Position numbers and translations under genes: made by a program | Origin: JAUIJL01 sp965366625 | GTDB lineage: Bacteria; Acidobacteriota; Thermoanaerobaculia; Multivoradales; J023 | Reading direction: 5' to 3' | NCBI GenBank assembly: GCA_965366625.1 | Contig: CBDUGP010000032.1 | Span: 1-64,000 of the forward strand | Length of the DNA: 64,000 nucleotides | Notes under the pieces: generated by a model | Told to the model about the DNA's origin: nothing | Seen by the model: only the letters and a program-made list of their open reading frames with translations | Databases searched by the model: none | Part shown: piece after piece, positions 41,287 through 49,406 of the stretch | How positions within the stretch are numbered: position 1 is the first letter of the stretch | Layout: every line of letters starts with the position of its first letter

Positions 41287-41444
41287 CTGGGCCGTGCCGA
41301 AGGCACAAGGCAACGGTAGCCACAGAATTTATTCTGTGGTCGGGCTCGGTCAAAGACCTGATTTCCGATCGATACAGCGCCACAGAATGAATTCTGTAGT
41401 GTCTCTCGATCACCACAGCGCCACAGAATGAATTCTGTGGCTAG
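41287..41444. repeat. Cluster of REP-like palindromes
   Basis: Three palindromic heads occur: CCACAGAATTTATTCTGTGG (41320-41339), CCACAGAATGAATTCTGTAG (41380-41399) and GCCACAGAATGAATTCTGTGGC (41420-41441). The tail TGCCGAAGGCACAAGGCAACGG lies upstream of the first. They are the same family as 6.8, 29.2 and 46.8 kb. The array ends just before the truncated 5' end of the reverse transcriptase relic. The rest of 41050-41427 holds no recognisable gene. Confidence 0.75.
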
Positions 41445-41529
41445 GCGCCCCGGCTCTCGTTGCCTTGGGTACAGACCTGGTACACAGGATCGCCGCTCGG
41501 CCGCTCTCGATCCGGACTGGCCACCTCCC

Positions 41530-41952
41530 GGCCGCGGTCTGGCGGTCGGTTCGTATACCAGCCAGATCTTTGCCGCCCATCTCTACCTGAACGCCTTTGA
41601 CCATTGGCTCAAGCGGGAGCTGAAAGTCCCGGGTTACCTGCGCTATGTCGATGATTTCTTTCTTTTCGGTAACCGTAGGGCCGACCTGCGTCGGTGGCGT
41701 GGGCAGGTGGCCGAATGGCTTTTCGACCACCGTGGGCTGCGGCTGAAACACCCCGAGGCCCGCATCCTCTCCTGCCGTGGCACCCTGGACGCCCTCGGTT
41801 ACCGGATTCGGCGCGACGACGTCGAAGCCCTACCCCGCGCCACCCGACGATTCCAGCGCACCCTCGCCCGCGCCCTCGACCCATTCGGACGACCCCCACG
41901 CCTCGATCTCGATCGTTCGATCGCCTCGTCGGTCGGGGTTTTGTTGGTCTGA
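41530..41952 (+). pseudogene. 5'-truncated DGR-type reverse transcriptase
   Basis: The segment reads GLAVGSYTSQIFAAHLYLNA, then LKVPGYLRYVDDFFLFG and LKHPEARILSCRGTLDALGY. YVDD is the catalytic box A/motif 5. The (L/V)G..TSQ form of motif 4 is the signature of DGR and related reverse transcriptases, not the QGxxxSP of group II introns. The fingers and the first catalytic Asp (motifs 1-3) are missing: upstream lies unrelated sequence and REP-like palindromes. The frame is open from 41428, but that part is not homologous. The C-terminus (LARALDPFGRPPRLDLDRSI) ends at a TGA after LLV and may also be disrupted, because another frame continues with HLPVSDIHAG. It cannot be active. Confidence 0.85.
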
Positions 41953-42278
41953 GCACCGTCACTTGCCGGTCTCGGACATCCATGCCGGTCCGTCGGCACG
42001 GGAAACCGGAGGTTTCCGAAGGGCCGGCAAACCCGGCAAGAAACTGCCGTCCGAACCCACCTTCAGCGGCAAAAACGTCCGAGCGCCGGTCGAACGCGGC
42101 AAGATCTGCCGCGACCACCGGCGCGGACGGTCGGCGCTCCGAGCGCAAGAAACTTATGTTCGAAGCGGCTCTCTCTGATTTGGACGGACTAGACGCTACT
42201 ACGGGCTTGCCGAGCCGGCGGCCGATTCTACCGACCGACCGCAAATCCTTACCGTTTTCAAGGATCTATGATCTCGGC

Positions 42279-44213
42279 TCAAGGGTCGCTAGGGGCGAAA
42301 GGCAGCAAGACGCGAAAGCCCAAGCTGCCGAACCGGTACCACGGGTCGTTCCAGTTCCGAAAAGCAGACCGGGCCCACCGAGCGGTGTACCAAAAGCTGC
42401 CGCCGCGGATCACGCGGCCGACGCGGGGGGAGGCGGCGGCAAGATCTGCCGGTGGATCGGCAGGATCGACCGGGAACCGGCCATCGGCTGCTCGGCCCTT
42501 GAGAGCTTCGAAGTCCCCTGGATCGGAGACCCACTCCAAGACGTTGCCGTGCACATCGTAAAGCCCGAAATCGTTCGGCTCTTTCTCGGCGACCCGGTGG
42601 GTCCGGTCGCCTGAGTTGGCGTCGTACCAACCGACTCGGTCCAAATCCGAAACCTCGTTGCCGCGCCAATAGGCGGTTTCCGTGCCGCCCCTGCACGCCA
42701 CCTCCCATTCGGCATCGCTAGGCAATCGCGCCCCGTTCAGGTCAACTTGGGTCGACAGCCATTGGCAGAAGGAAACGGCCTCGTACCAGCTCACCCCTGC
42801 CCGAGGATGATGAGCCAGCTCTTCCTCCGAGATCCCCTCCACCCTGATGAATTTCTTCGCCTCATCAAAGACCGAGTATTGAAGGTTGGTGATCGGAACG
42901 GCCGAAACCCAAAACGGCTGCTCCAACACCACTCGATGGCGCACCTCATCGTCGTCACGTCCCGGCTCGTCCTCGGGGCTGCCCACCCAATAGGTTCCGG
43001 CCTTCACCTCACACCAAAGGCCTTTCTCCTCGCCGGAAGCTGTTCGGAAGGTCCTGAAAAGCTGCGGATCCGGAGCGGGGATGCGATTGAAAAAGGTCGA
43101 CCGCATCGCCTCGGCTTTGGGCGCGGCTTGCTCGGACGACTCCCCCACTTCCCCCATCGCTCGATAGAGCCAAAAGAGATCCTCACCATCGCGCGCTTGC
43201 CGACGAAGGCGATCGATCAAGTGCAAGGCTCTATCCGGGTCGTCGAGCAAGGAGGGAAGCTGCTCGAAGACCTGGGAGCGCTCGGTTGGATCGTCGGTGA
43301 GGTCCAGGATCTCGCTCAGAGTCTTGTCGCTGACGGCTTGGGCGGTGGCCAAGGCCCGCAGGCCCAGGCTGCGGTTGGCCTCCACCAGTCGCCGGACCAG
43401 GGCATCGGGCTCCGCGACTTGGCCGGTCAGCAAGGCAAAGGGCTCTGCCCAGCGGCTCTCTTGCTCCGCCAGCCCGGACGCTTGCTCCAACAATTCCTCT
43501 TCCGGCATCGTCGCCAGGAATTCAGCGGTGAGCGCTTCTTTGAACGTTCGATGCCCGAAGCGCCAATCCGCGTCCACGCCGTCGTGGGGCCCCACGATGC
43601 CTACTTTTTCCGCCACATCGTCGAGAAAGTGGCGCAGGTCCCCTTCCCAGCGCGGCGAGGTCTTGCGCACCTGGTCGCGAATCTGCTCGTGCTCCGGCAG
43701 GTAGAACCGCTCCACCAGCTCCGGCCGGGGCTCGGTGTCCCAGTTGTCCACGGTCAGGCTGTAGGCCAGCCGCTGCAAGGCTTCTCGCACCAAGACCGGG
43801 CGTTCGATGGGCCGAGCCCCTTTGTGTTTGTGCTTGCCTTCCAGGAGCAGGGTGAAGACTTGACGGTAGAGGTGTGCACGATTCGGCTCGGGCGACTCGC
43901 CCTGCTCCAGCAACATGGCGGTCAGGGTCAAATAGAGGGGGTTGCCCGCCAGCCGCGCCGAGCGGCCGCCAGCCCCTCCCTCGGAGCGGACCTGCACCGC
44001 TCGATGGTCGAGCACGGCCAATCCCTCCGCTCGGAAGTCGGTATCCCCTGCATGCTTGGCCAGGGCCATCAGCTCGAGCCGCTCGGCCGTCGAGCCGGCC
44101 GCGTCGTTCACCAGGTGAAGGGTTCGCACCGCCGAGGGTGCACTGGGTAGGAGCCCGGTAAAGGTGAGATCAGGAGCTTCGCCGGTGCCGGGGTCGAGCC
44201 AGGAAAGAACGGA
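42279..44213 (-). CDS. Chimeric NACHT(partial) - FGE-like protein, putative DGR target 2
   Basis: The frame is open up to 44423, but the part above 44219 is antisense-frame overlap with the upstream gene. From RLAGNPLYLTLTAMLLEQ (near 43970) it follows the C-terminal half of NACHT/STAND proteins, including FGHRTFKEALTAEFLA. The Walker A and B motifs are absent. Before that point stands an unrelated beta-like stretch (LTFTGLLPSAPSAVRTLHLV), so the 5' end is a fusion; ATG at 44069 is a possible start. The C-terminal 230 residues are a FGE/C-type-lectin domain (VKAGTYWVGSPED, ARLPSDAEWEVACRG, NVLEWVSDP, IRGGSFWYTA) that ends in VR2. It probably lost ATPase function and may be a decayed defence gene. 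Confidence 0.75.
   Translation of the reverse strand, partial: SVLSWLDPGTGEAPDLTFTGLLPSAPSAVRTLHLVNDAAGSTAERLELMALAKHAGDTDFRAEGLAVLDHRAVQVRSEGGAGGRSARLAGNPLYLTLTAMLLEQGESPEPNRAHLYRQVFTLLLEGKHKHKGARPIERPVLVREALQRLAYSLTVDNWDTEPRPELVERFYLPEHEQIRDQVRKTSPRWEGDLRHFLDDVAEKVGIVGPHDGVDADWRFGHRTFKEALTAEFLATMPEEELLEQASGLAEQESRWAEPFALLTGQVAEPDALVRRLVEANRSLGLRALATAQAVSDKTLSEILDLTDDPTERSQVFEQLPSLLDDPDRALHLIDRLRRQARDGEDLFWLYRAMGEVGESSEQAAPKAEAMRSTFFNRIPAPDPQLFRTFRTASGEEKGLWCEVKAGTYWVGSPEDEPGRDDDEVRHRVVLEQPFWVSAVPITNLQYSVFDEAKKFIRVEGISEEELAHHPRAGVSWYEAVSFCQWLSTQVDLNGARLPSDAEWEVACRGGTETAYWRGNEVSDLDRVGWYDANSGDRTHRVAEKEPNDFGLYDVHGNVLEWVSDPGDFEALKGRAADGRFPVDPADPPADLAAASPRVGRVIRGGSFWYTARWARSAFRNWNDPWYRFGSLGFRVLLPFAPSDP
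42324..42471 (-). other. DGR variable region 2 (VR2)
   Basis: This is the counterpart of VR1, on the minus strand at the 3' end of the NACHT-FGE gene. Encoded residues at the variable positions differ (VR1 G,Q,F,Y,H,W,G,V,N,V,D against VR2 Y,R,W,F,W,N,W,Y,F,G,S), while framework residues (RGGSFW, ARSA, RN, LGFRVLLPF) are identical. The common flank continues past the stop codon through AGATCATAGATCCTTGAA to about CGGCTCGGCAAGC (near 42207) and then ends. Confidence 0.75.
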
Positions 44214-44218
44214 TGCAA

Positions 44219-45242
44219 TTATTCGAGGCTCCAGGGGGCCGGGGCGCCGAGAGGAAAGACGACGTGCGGCTCGGTGCCGGCACCGGCTATCCCGCCGATG
44301 GATTGGGTGTAGATCAGCTCTGCGTTGACGTCGGCCGTCGCCGGGGAACGCGGATCGAACCACTTGCCCGCGCCGTAGGCGGGCACGGTGTACACAAATA
44401 GCGCGTCCCCGTCCGCGTTCCATCGTCCGTGAGCCGGTAGGGATGGGTCGAACGCGCTATCCGCCGCCCCGGAGCTGAAAGGGATCTGCCCCACCTGGTA
44501 GAGCCCCTGTGCGGTCTCGCCCGAGTAGCGAAGTTTTCCGCCTGATAGGTGCCCCTCCCCCCGCAGACGATCCGATCCCAGGGAGGGGGTCGTATTCCGC
44601 GCTCGGCGGTGCGGTCGCCGGCAGCGGAGGGGTGGCCCCGGTGCCGAGCCGGGCCATGGTGGTGACCACAGCCGTATCCAAGGCGCAAATCGCCATATTG
44701 GACCCGCTGGGCGCTACGAAATGGTCCCGGTGCCACGCTTCGAGGGTGGATCCGCCTCCGTTCGTCGAGAACGCGACCACCGTCTCGGGAAATCCCACGG
44801 CCGGATCGACGCGGCGGATCGTGTAGACCGTGCTACCGCTCGCCTTCTCGCGCCAGTAAATGCGTCCGTCGGCTCGTGCATAAAGCCGAATAGCCGCGCC
44901 GGCGGATGCTTCGACAGCAGTGACGGTGCGCGAGACGAGCTCGGCGATCATGACGCGTCCGGCAGTCCCGACGAACGGATCGGCCCAGGCTAGATACAGG
45001 GCATCCGGCCAGGCGAGGTGCTGGACCACGAACGTGCGGGCGAGGGCGTGCCCGGGATCGGTACCGGCAGGGAAGGGGCTAGACGCCATCCCGTGCTCGG
45101 GCTCGAGCTCAGGAAACGGATCGCCGCCATCGAACCAAGCTTTGAGGGGCTGCCCGTCGGCCCAACGGACGGCGAGGAACTCGGGCAGGGGCTCGGGCGG
45201 GGGGACGTAGACGGTCAGGAGATCGGGTGCGGTGTGTTCCAT
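44219..45242 (-). pseudogene. Unknown beta-rich protein, frameshifted in a C-run
   Basis: The first frame from ATG 45242 (MEHTAPDLLTVYVPPPEP ... AEYDPLPGIGSSAGGG) continues in another frame as HLSGGKLRYSGETAQGLYQV and FSSGAADSAFDPSLPAHGRW to a TAA at 44219. The switch falls in a C-rich run at about 44553-44565. The intact protein would be about 340 residues, acidic and aromatic with a beta-propeller- or sugar-binding-like look (RIYWREKASGSTVYTIRRVD). I do not recognise the family. It is co-oriented with the NACHT-FGE gene just downstream. A palindrome abuts its start codon. Confidence 0.6.
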
Positions 45243-45243
45243 G

Positions 45244-45261
45244 CCCTCGGTTTACCGAGGG
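45244..45261. promoter_or_regulatory. Palindrome abutting a start codon
   Basis: CCCTCGG TTTA CCGAGGG, a 7-bp stem with 4-nt loop, lies directly upstream of the ATG at 45242 on the minus strand. It occupies the place of a ribosome-binding site and could be an operator or an mRNA hairpin that controls initiation. Confidence 0.5.
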
Positions 45262-45626
45262 TTGCGCGAATCTCCTAGGTTTCCAACCTGAATGTCCGGT
45301 GTAGATGGACAGAATAAGCACGTCTGTGGCCAGTGAGTTCCCCGCAAGGAGCCAGTTTCCCCACCACCCTCCTCCATTCCGTTAAACCTGTATCAATACT
45401 TGGTGCTTGTGTGCGCAGAGATGGTTTGCGTGCAGAAAAGGCGCGACCCACCAGGCCACAGGCTAGAATATAAAGAATTATTCGCTGCACATCAAAGCAG
45501 AAAGGAACCGTTGAAAAACCGTTCTAATCATTTCCTGGAATTGAAATGTTCACCGTAATGTAGATTGAGAGGTTCGTCTGCTACAGTTCTTTGGTAACTC
45601 TTGCCCTGGAAGGTGGTGATGCAGAG
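45262..45626. other. Gene-free stretch
   Basis: I see no supported gene. It is AT-richer than the surroundings, particularly at 45470-45580, and probably holds promoters. Confidence 0.35.
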
Positions 45627-45758
45627 ATGGGCATGGCAAAAAAGCCGATCTGTAAAAGAAAGCCACAAGGCCACCGAGCGCATTTACAAGTGATAGCACA
45701 CTTGTGCGAAATCCTCGGCGTCCTTGTGGCCCTCGGTAGCTGCTGTCCGCCCGGCTGA
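45627..45758 (+). CDS. Possible 43-residue basic small protein
   Basis: ATG 45627 to TGA 45758 encodes MGMAKKPICKRKPQGHRAHL followed by a hydrophobic stretch (EILGVLVALGSCC). A GGAAGG lies about 13 nt upstream. The same stretch contains nested inverted repeats and may instead be a structured RNA or a repeat, so coding is doubtful. Confidence 0.2.
   Translation: MGMAKKPICKRKPQGHRAHLQVIAHLCEILGVLVALGSCCPPG
45662..45730 (+). ncRNA. Nested three-helix inverted-repeat structure, candidate structured RNA
   Basis: GCCACAAGG (45662-45670) pairs with CCTTGTGGC (45722-45730). CCGAG (45674-45678) pairs with CTCGG (45714-45718). ACAAGTG (45686-45692) pairs with CACTTGT (45699-45705) around a 6-nt loop. 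The arms are in nested order, so one long irregular hairpin can form. It could be an RNA element or a decayed REP-like repeat. Confidence 0.35.
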
Positions 45759-45789
45759 CCTAGAAACCGGCTAGGCGAATCCAACAACA

Positions 45790-45816
45790 GGCCCCGGAGG
45801 CGCAAGCCTCGGGGCC
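45790..45816 (-). terminator. GC-rich hairpin after the Mrr-like gene
   Basis: GGCCCCGGAGGC GCAA GCCTCGGGGCC forms an 11-bp stem with one bulge and a GCAA tetraloop, about 50 bp beyond the Mrr-like gene's stop on the minus strand. The T-run is weak. Confidence 0.5.
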
Positions 45817-45867
45817 GTTCCGTTCCCTCCCATTATAGCAGGCCTAGGACGGACAGAACCCCTTTTC

Positions 45868-46658
45868 TCACCGACGCACTCGCACCGCTACACGGTAGGC
45901 GTCCGGAGCCTCTTGCGCTACGTCCGCCGTCACCTGCACCGCCGTTTGCCCCAGCCCGATCTGTAGCTCGACATCCTCCACCGCGACCGGATCGCGTAGC
46001 GTGACCCACTCGTCGAGCACGTAGCCGACTCCATCGCGCTTCACCGCCTCGAAGGTGTCCGTTTCGCGAATGCCGATAACCACCAGCACGATTGGTTGAG
46101 CCCACTTTCCGTGGGGTCGTGCCAAAACACGTCCCAATTGGCGCCCACCCTCCGACGCAAGAGCAGTCGGAGGTCCCGTCGCAACACGGCGGCGAGGTCC
46201 CGATCCGCTTTGCAGGCGCTCAAATAGGCGATACGAACGTGGGGCTCGTCACCGGCGAAGTAGCGATCCCGAACCCGCGGATATTTCTCGATCCACAGCT
46301 CCAGGTCCGATTTTCCGAAACATCGGATCTCACAACGCCCGGCGGCCGCCTCAATCAGCTTCGCTTCCAGGCCGGCCCTCAGGTCTAAGGTTGCCGCCAC
46401 CGCCCAGATCGCGGGAGGTGGCCCTTCTCCGTCGAGCACTTTGACCATCTCGCGCACCGCCGCCGGGTGTTCGAGCTTCTTGACGTGCTTGCACTGCACG
46501 CACCAAACACGGCCCTCGCGGTCGACCGAGCGAATATCCCATCCCCCGTCCGCACCCGCCGCCCCGAGATGACGGACCTCGTGCCCGTCGGCCGCCAAAA
46601 GCGCCAGGCACAGCTCCTCGAATTCCCGCGGCGACAACTTGTCGATTCGAAATGGCAT
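45868..46658 (-). pseudogene. Mrr-like restriction endonuclease-fold protein, frameshifted
   Basis: From ATG 46658: RIDKLSPREFEELCLALLAA, then GADGGWDIRS and WCVQCKHVKKLEHPAA. This is the Mrr_cat PD-(D/E)XK core (D...QxK), normally cleaving modified DNA. The frame breaks near 46100: WDVFWHDPTESG in one frame continues as QPIVLVVIGIRETDTFEAVK in another, to a stop at 45868. Joined length is about 262 residues. The C-terminal domain is a small Rossmann-like segment, possibly for target recognition. It is likely inactive unless the break is a read error. Confidence 0.7.
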
Positions 46659-46990
46659 GGATCCCTCCCCTTCGGAACCTCCTGGAAGATCTTCTCGAAT
46701 TCCGTCTGGAAAATCGTCTCAAGAGTAGCAGGAGATATGGCGCTTCCTATAGAGCGACCCTGCCTCGATCTGCATGCAGGACGCGTCGGGGATCATGGAG
46801 GAACATCGAAGATCCAGTCCCACTCCGGGCAGCCCCGTCAGGGGCAAGGCAAGTGTAGCCGGGGGCGCCTAGCCTCGGGCTTCCAGCCCGTGGCGCCTGT
46901 CCGTGGCGGTTCTCGAGGGTCGACCGCCGATGTTTGGGATCGCGATGCGGAAGCGGCACTGATCCGTGTTCCCTGGTTCGGTCTCTCAAC
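46659..46990. other. Gene-free stretch with REP-like repeat
   Basis: Between the Mrr-like relic and the partition gene. A REP-like copy (46828-46905) and flanking palindromes fill most of it; no gene is supported. Confidence 0.4.
46828..46905 (-). repeat. REP-like dispersed element, copy 4
   Basis: Read on the minus strand: GGCGCCACGGGCTGGAAGCC, then GAGGCTAGGCGCC and GGCTACACTTGCCTTGCCCC and TGACGGGGC. It shares head, spacer and tail with the 6.8-kb copy. The inner palindrome is GGGCTGGAAGCCC instead of GGAATGAATTCC. Confidence 0.6.
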
Positions 46991-47326
46991 TCAGGAACTT
47001 CTTCCGGGAGGCTGTTCTACGGCGATCGGTGGTTTTCCGTATTTCTCGAACAGTAGGTTGATCGCTTCACCGACCATGTACATGATCGGTCGATCCTGTT
47101 CCGCGGCCAGCACCTTCAGCTGTTGGAGGACCCCTTGATTCACCCTCGTGGTGAGCGGTTTCAGGACCTCGATGGCCTTGCCTTCGGGCCGTAGGGTCGC
47201 CGATCGCCGTGGTGCTTCCGCCGGCGGCGGCGTTTCGGGTGAGGGCTTCGGATCCTCTTCCGGCTGAGGCCGTCCGGTGGCCGCCGATTTCAGGGCGCTG
47301 TTCAATGCAGTTCGCTTTCTCGCCAT
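46991..47326 (-). CDS. Ribbon-helix-helix plasmid partition/regulatory protein (ParB-like partner)
   Basis: ATG 47326 is favoured over 47359 because AAAGGATAGCGAG precedes it. The 111-residue product has a basic, disordered N-terminus (MARKRTALNSALKSAA) and a Pro/Glu-rich linker. A C-terminal RHH-type domain follows (LTTRVNQGVLQQLKVLAAEQ, MYMVGEAINLLFEKYG). Small RHH proteins downstream of ParA serve as the centromere-binding partner and autorepressor in type Ib partition systems. It lies 113 bp after ParA on the same strand. A truncated duplicate sits at 37140-37312. The CATG tract upstream of ParA is the likely binding site, by context only. Confidence 0.75.
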   Translation of the reverse strand: MARKRTALNSALKSAATGRPQPEEDPKPSPETPPPAEAPRRSATLRPEGKAIEVLKPLTTRVNQGVLQQLKVLAAEQDRPIMYMVGEAINLLFEKYGKPPIAVEQPPGRSS

Positions 47327-47439
47327 CTCGCTATCCTTTCCACTCCGCGTTTCGTTCAAACTCGTCTTTCGTTCAAACTCGTTGGGTCAGTCAACTCGTT
47401 GGGTCAGCCAACCGGGCATTGCGGTCGATCGGCCGCGTC

Positions 47440-48066
47440 TCAGCCCTTCATTTCTTCGCGCGCCAACACCCAACGCAGCACCTCTCGACACTCTTCTGCG
47501 GCCCGACTCTTCGGCTCGTAATCGATGGCCGTCATGCCTCCGGCCGCGGCGTTGTAATGGGCGGCCCGCTGGGACATTCGAACCGACGCCACCTCCAGCC
47601 CCCATCCCTGGAGCGCCGCCTCGGCTTCGTCGCCGTGGGAGCCCTGGTGCGGAACCCCGTTCAGCAACACGGCCCCCGGGGCCTTGGCGAGGTCCAGTAG
47701 GTCCTTGGAATAGCGCAAGGCGCGGAGGTCGTGGATCGACGGTCGTGCGATGAGAAAGGTGAAATTGGCCACTCGGGCCGCTTTCAACGCAGCTTCTTCC
47801 GATCTGGGCGCGGTATCCAACACCGCCAGATCGACGCCGTTCTCGCGCGCCGCATCCAGGACCGGGCCCAATCGGGCCGCCTGGGCCGACACCACCACCG
47901 GGCTGTCGGCCTCGCGACTGTCTCCCCAATCCGCGGAATTCGACTGGGGGTCCAAATCGACGACGGCCACGCTCATTCCGGCTTCCACCGCCGCCACGGC
48001 AAGACTCAAGGTCACGGTGGTCTTTCCAGATCCACCCTTATTCGACAATACGGCCAAAATCTTCAA
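47440..48066 (-). CDS. parA: ParA-family partition ATPase
   Basis: The conserved protein begins at TTG 48066 (LKILAVLSNKGGSGKTTVTL); the frame stays open to an ATG at 48174 with a non-conserved leader. It has the deviant Walker A KGGSGKTT at the very N-terminus and Walker B-type segments VAVVDLDPQSNSADW and DLAVLDTAP. At 208 residues and with no N-terminal HTH it is a type Ib ParA, which forms ATP-dependent gradients on the nucleoid to move plasmid copies apart. It is followed by the RHH gene and preceded by the CATG-rich tract. Confidence 0.88.
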   Translation of the reverse strand: MKILAVLSNKGGSGKTTVTLSLAVAAVEAGMSVAVVDLDPQSNSADWGDSREADSPVVVSAQAARLGPVLDAARENGVDLAVLDTAPRSEEAALKAARVANFTFLIARPSIHDLRALRYSKDLLDLAKAPGAVLLNGVPHQGSHGDEAEAALQGWGLEVASVRMSQRAAHYNAAAGGMTAIDYEPKSRAAEECREVLRWVLAREEMKG

Positions 48067-48179
48067 TCTCAGGTCCTCGGTTTCTGAGGTGGGTAGGGCA
48101 AGACGAGCACGGTTGTGATCACACGCCCATGTCCGTCGGGTTGACGGTCTCAGCTCACTCGGCCGAGCTTTCAATTCAA

Positions 48180-49053
48180 CATGGCATCACGACAACATGA
48201 CATCATGATGGACTGAAATCATCACGCGATATATTCATGGCGCTATTGGCTAATGATGTCATGAAACTGCACCGCCATCACAGAACCGCTCCATGCATTC
48301 ATGCCCTACTGACAGCATGACGTCATCCCATGACTTCATGCTGTTCGAGCAGCTTGGCGTCATGAAAGCACAAGGTCATCGCGCCAAGCTGTCATGAAAT
48401 TAAGCTGACATGCAATGAATGCCCCATGGAGGCTAGCAATCATGGCAGCAGACATTCATGCCTCGATCACCTTATGACTGAATCATGCCATGCCTAAATA
48501 ACGTCATGCATGAATACCGTCATGCCGTTATGCCGTCATGCCGTCATGCCGTCAATCAATCACATTTGCATGCAATAAACATGGAATGCTTGCATGCCGC
48601 TACCACTACTTAACAGCATGATTTCAAAACGCAATGCAAGCATGACCTAATGCCCGCCTGCCTCCATTACGCGATGATTTCATGACTGAACCTCTTTCTC
48701 CACTCATGCCATCACTCCTGCATGACATCTATCTTGCATGCCATCACTCCTGCCTGCCATCACTCCTGCATGACGTGATGCCCGCATGAAGTCCTGACTC
48801 TATTCCCGCTTTACTTTATAGTTCCATCGCTCCATGCCACTCAAACTTCATGACTTCATGCTTTCATAAATGTATACCTTGCCTACTCTGCGACATTCAC
48901 CCAATCGTACCTTTACGATGTCATGCCACTATTCCGCCATACCTTCATCACAGCAAACCACGTCGCAAGCATGATTTCCTAGCTTTGGTGAGCAGGCCCT
49001 CGCGGATAGGAACCATGGCGCCACGACACCATGATTTCATTACCTCATGCCAT
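48180..49053. repeat. CATG-saturated tract, candidate centromere (parS/parC)
   Basis: I count 42 CATG tetramers in these 874 bp, mostly as TCATG, CATGA or CATGCC, in both orientations. About 3-4 are expected by chance for this composition. It contains four 8-bp tandem units GT(C/T)ATGCC at 48519-48550 and three copies of TGCCATCACTCCTG at 48707, 48739 and 48755. No reading frame of size is present. It lies between parA and the replication origin, where partition sites are commonly placed. Confidence 0.7.
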
Positions 49054-49180
49054 CATATTACCCCCGTTTCCAATACGGGACGAATAACTGGATGATGGGG
49101 AAACAGCCGACCTCCAAATTCTCCGGCGGAACGAGCAAACGATTCAAACTTACCTCCGGGGGAGTCCAGGGCCCTTCCTA

Positions 49181-49250
49181 AGCCGACGATCTCGGCTTTC
49201 GGGTACCTCGGGTAGGGTAAGGGTCACGATCGACGTCTGAGGCGCCTCAG
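49181..49250. promoter_or_regulatory. Hairpin and 14-bp palindrome before the origin
   Basis: AGCCGA-CGATC-TCGGCT (49181-49197) is followed by TTTC and could terminate transcription. CTGAGGCGCCTCAG (49237-49250) is a perfect palindrome, plausibly an operator. The stretch 49054-49400 holds no gene. Confidence 0.4.
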
Positions 49251-49406
49251 AGGCTGTGGACGCTGTGGTTAGCTCGACTTTGAAATTTCGGTTCAGCGAA
49301 TTCTTTAGCCGCCGCTTCTGCGGATACTGTTCTCGAGATCTTGATCAGGAATATTGAAAGATCTTGTACGGGCTGCAAGTCTTTTGCAATCAGCATTTAC
49401 GAATGG

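Noticed and set aside
41428..41952. Group II intron reverse transcriptase/maturase
   Set aside because: Motif 4 is the DGR-type TSQ form, there is no maturase or endonuclease domain, and no intron domain V/VI structure was seen.
41953..42200. Template repeat of the DGR
   Set aside because: Only a short match (about CGGCAAGATCTGCCG) to the VR flank was found; no A-rich copy of the variable region exists here.
48180..49053. CRISPR array
   Set aside because: The CATG motifs are far too dense and irregular, with no 30-bp repeats or uniform spacers and no cas genes.
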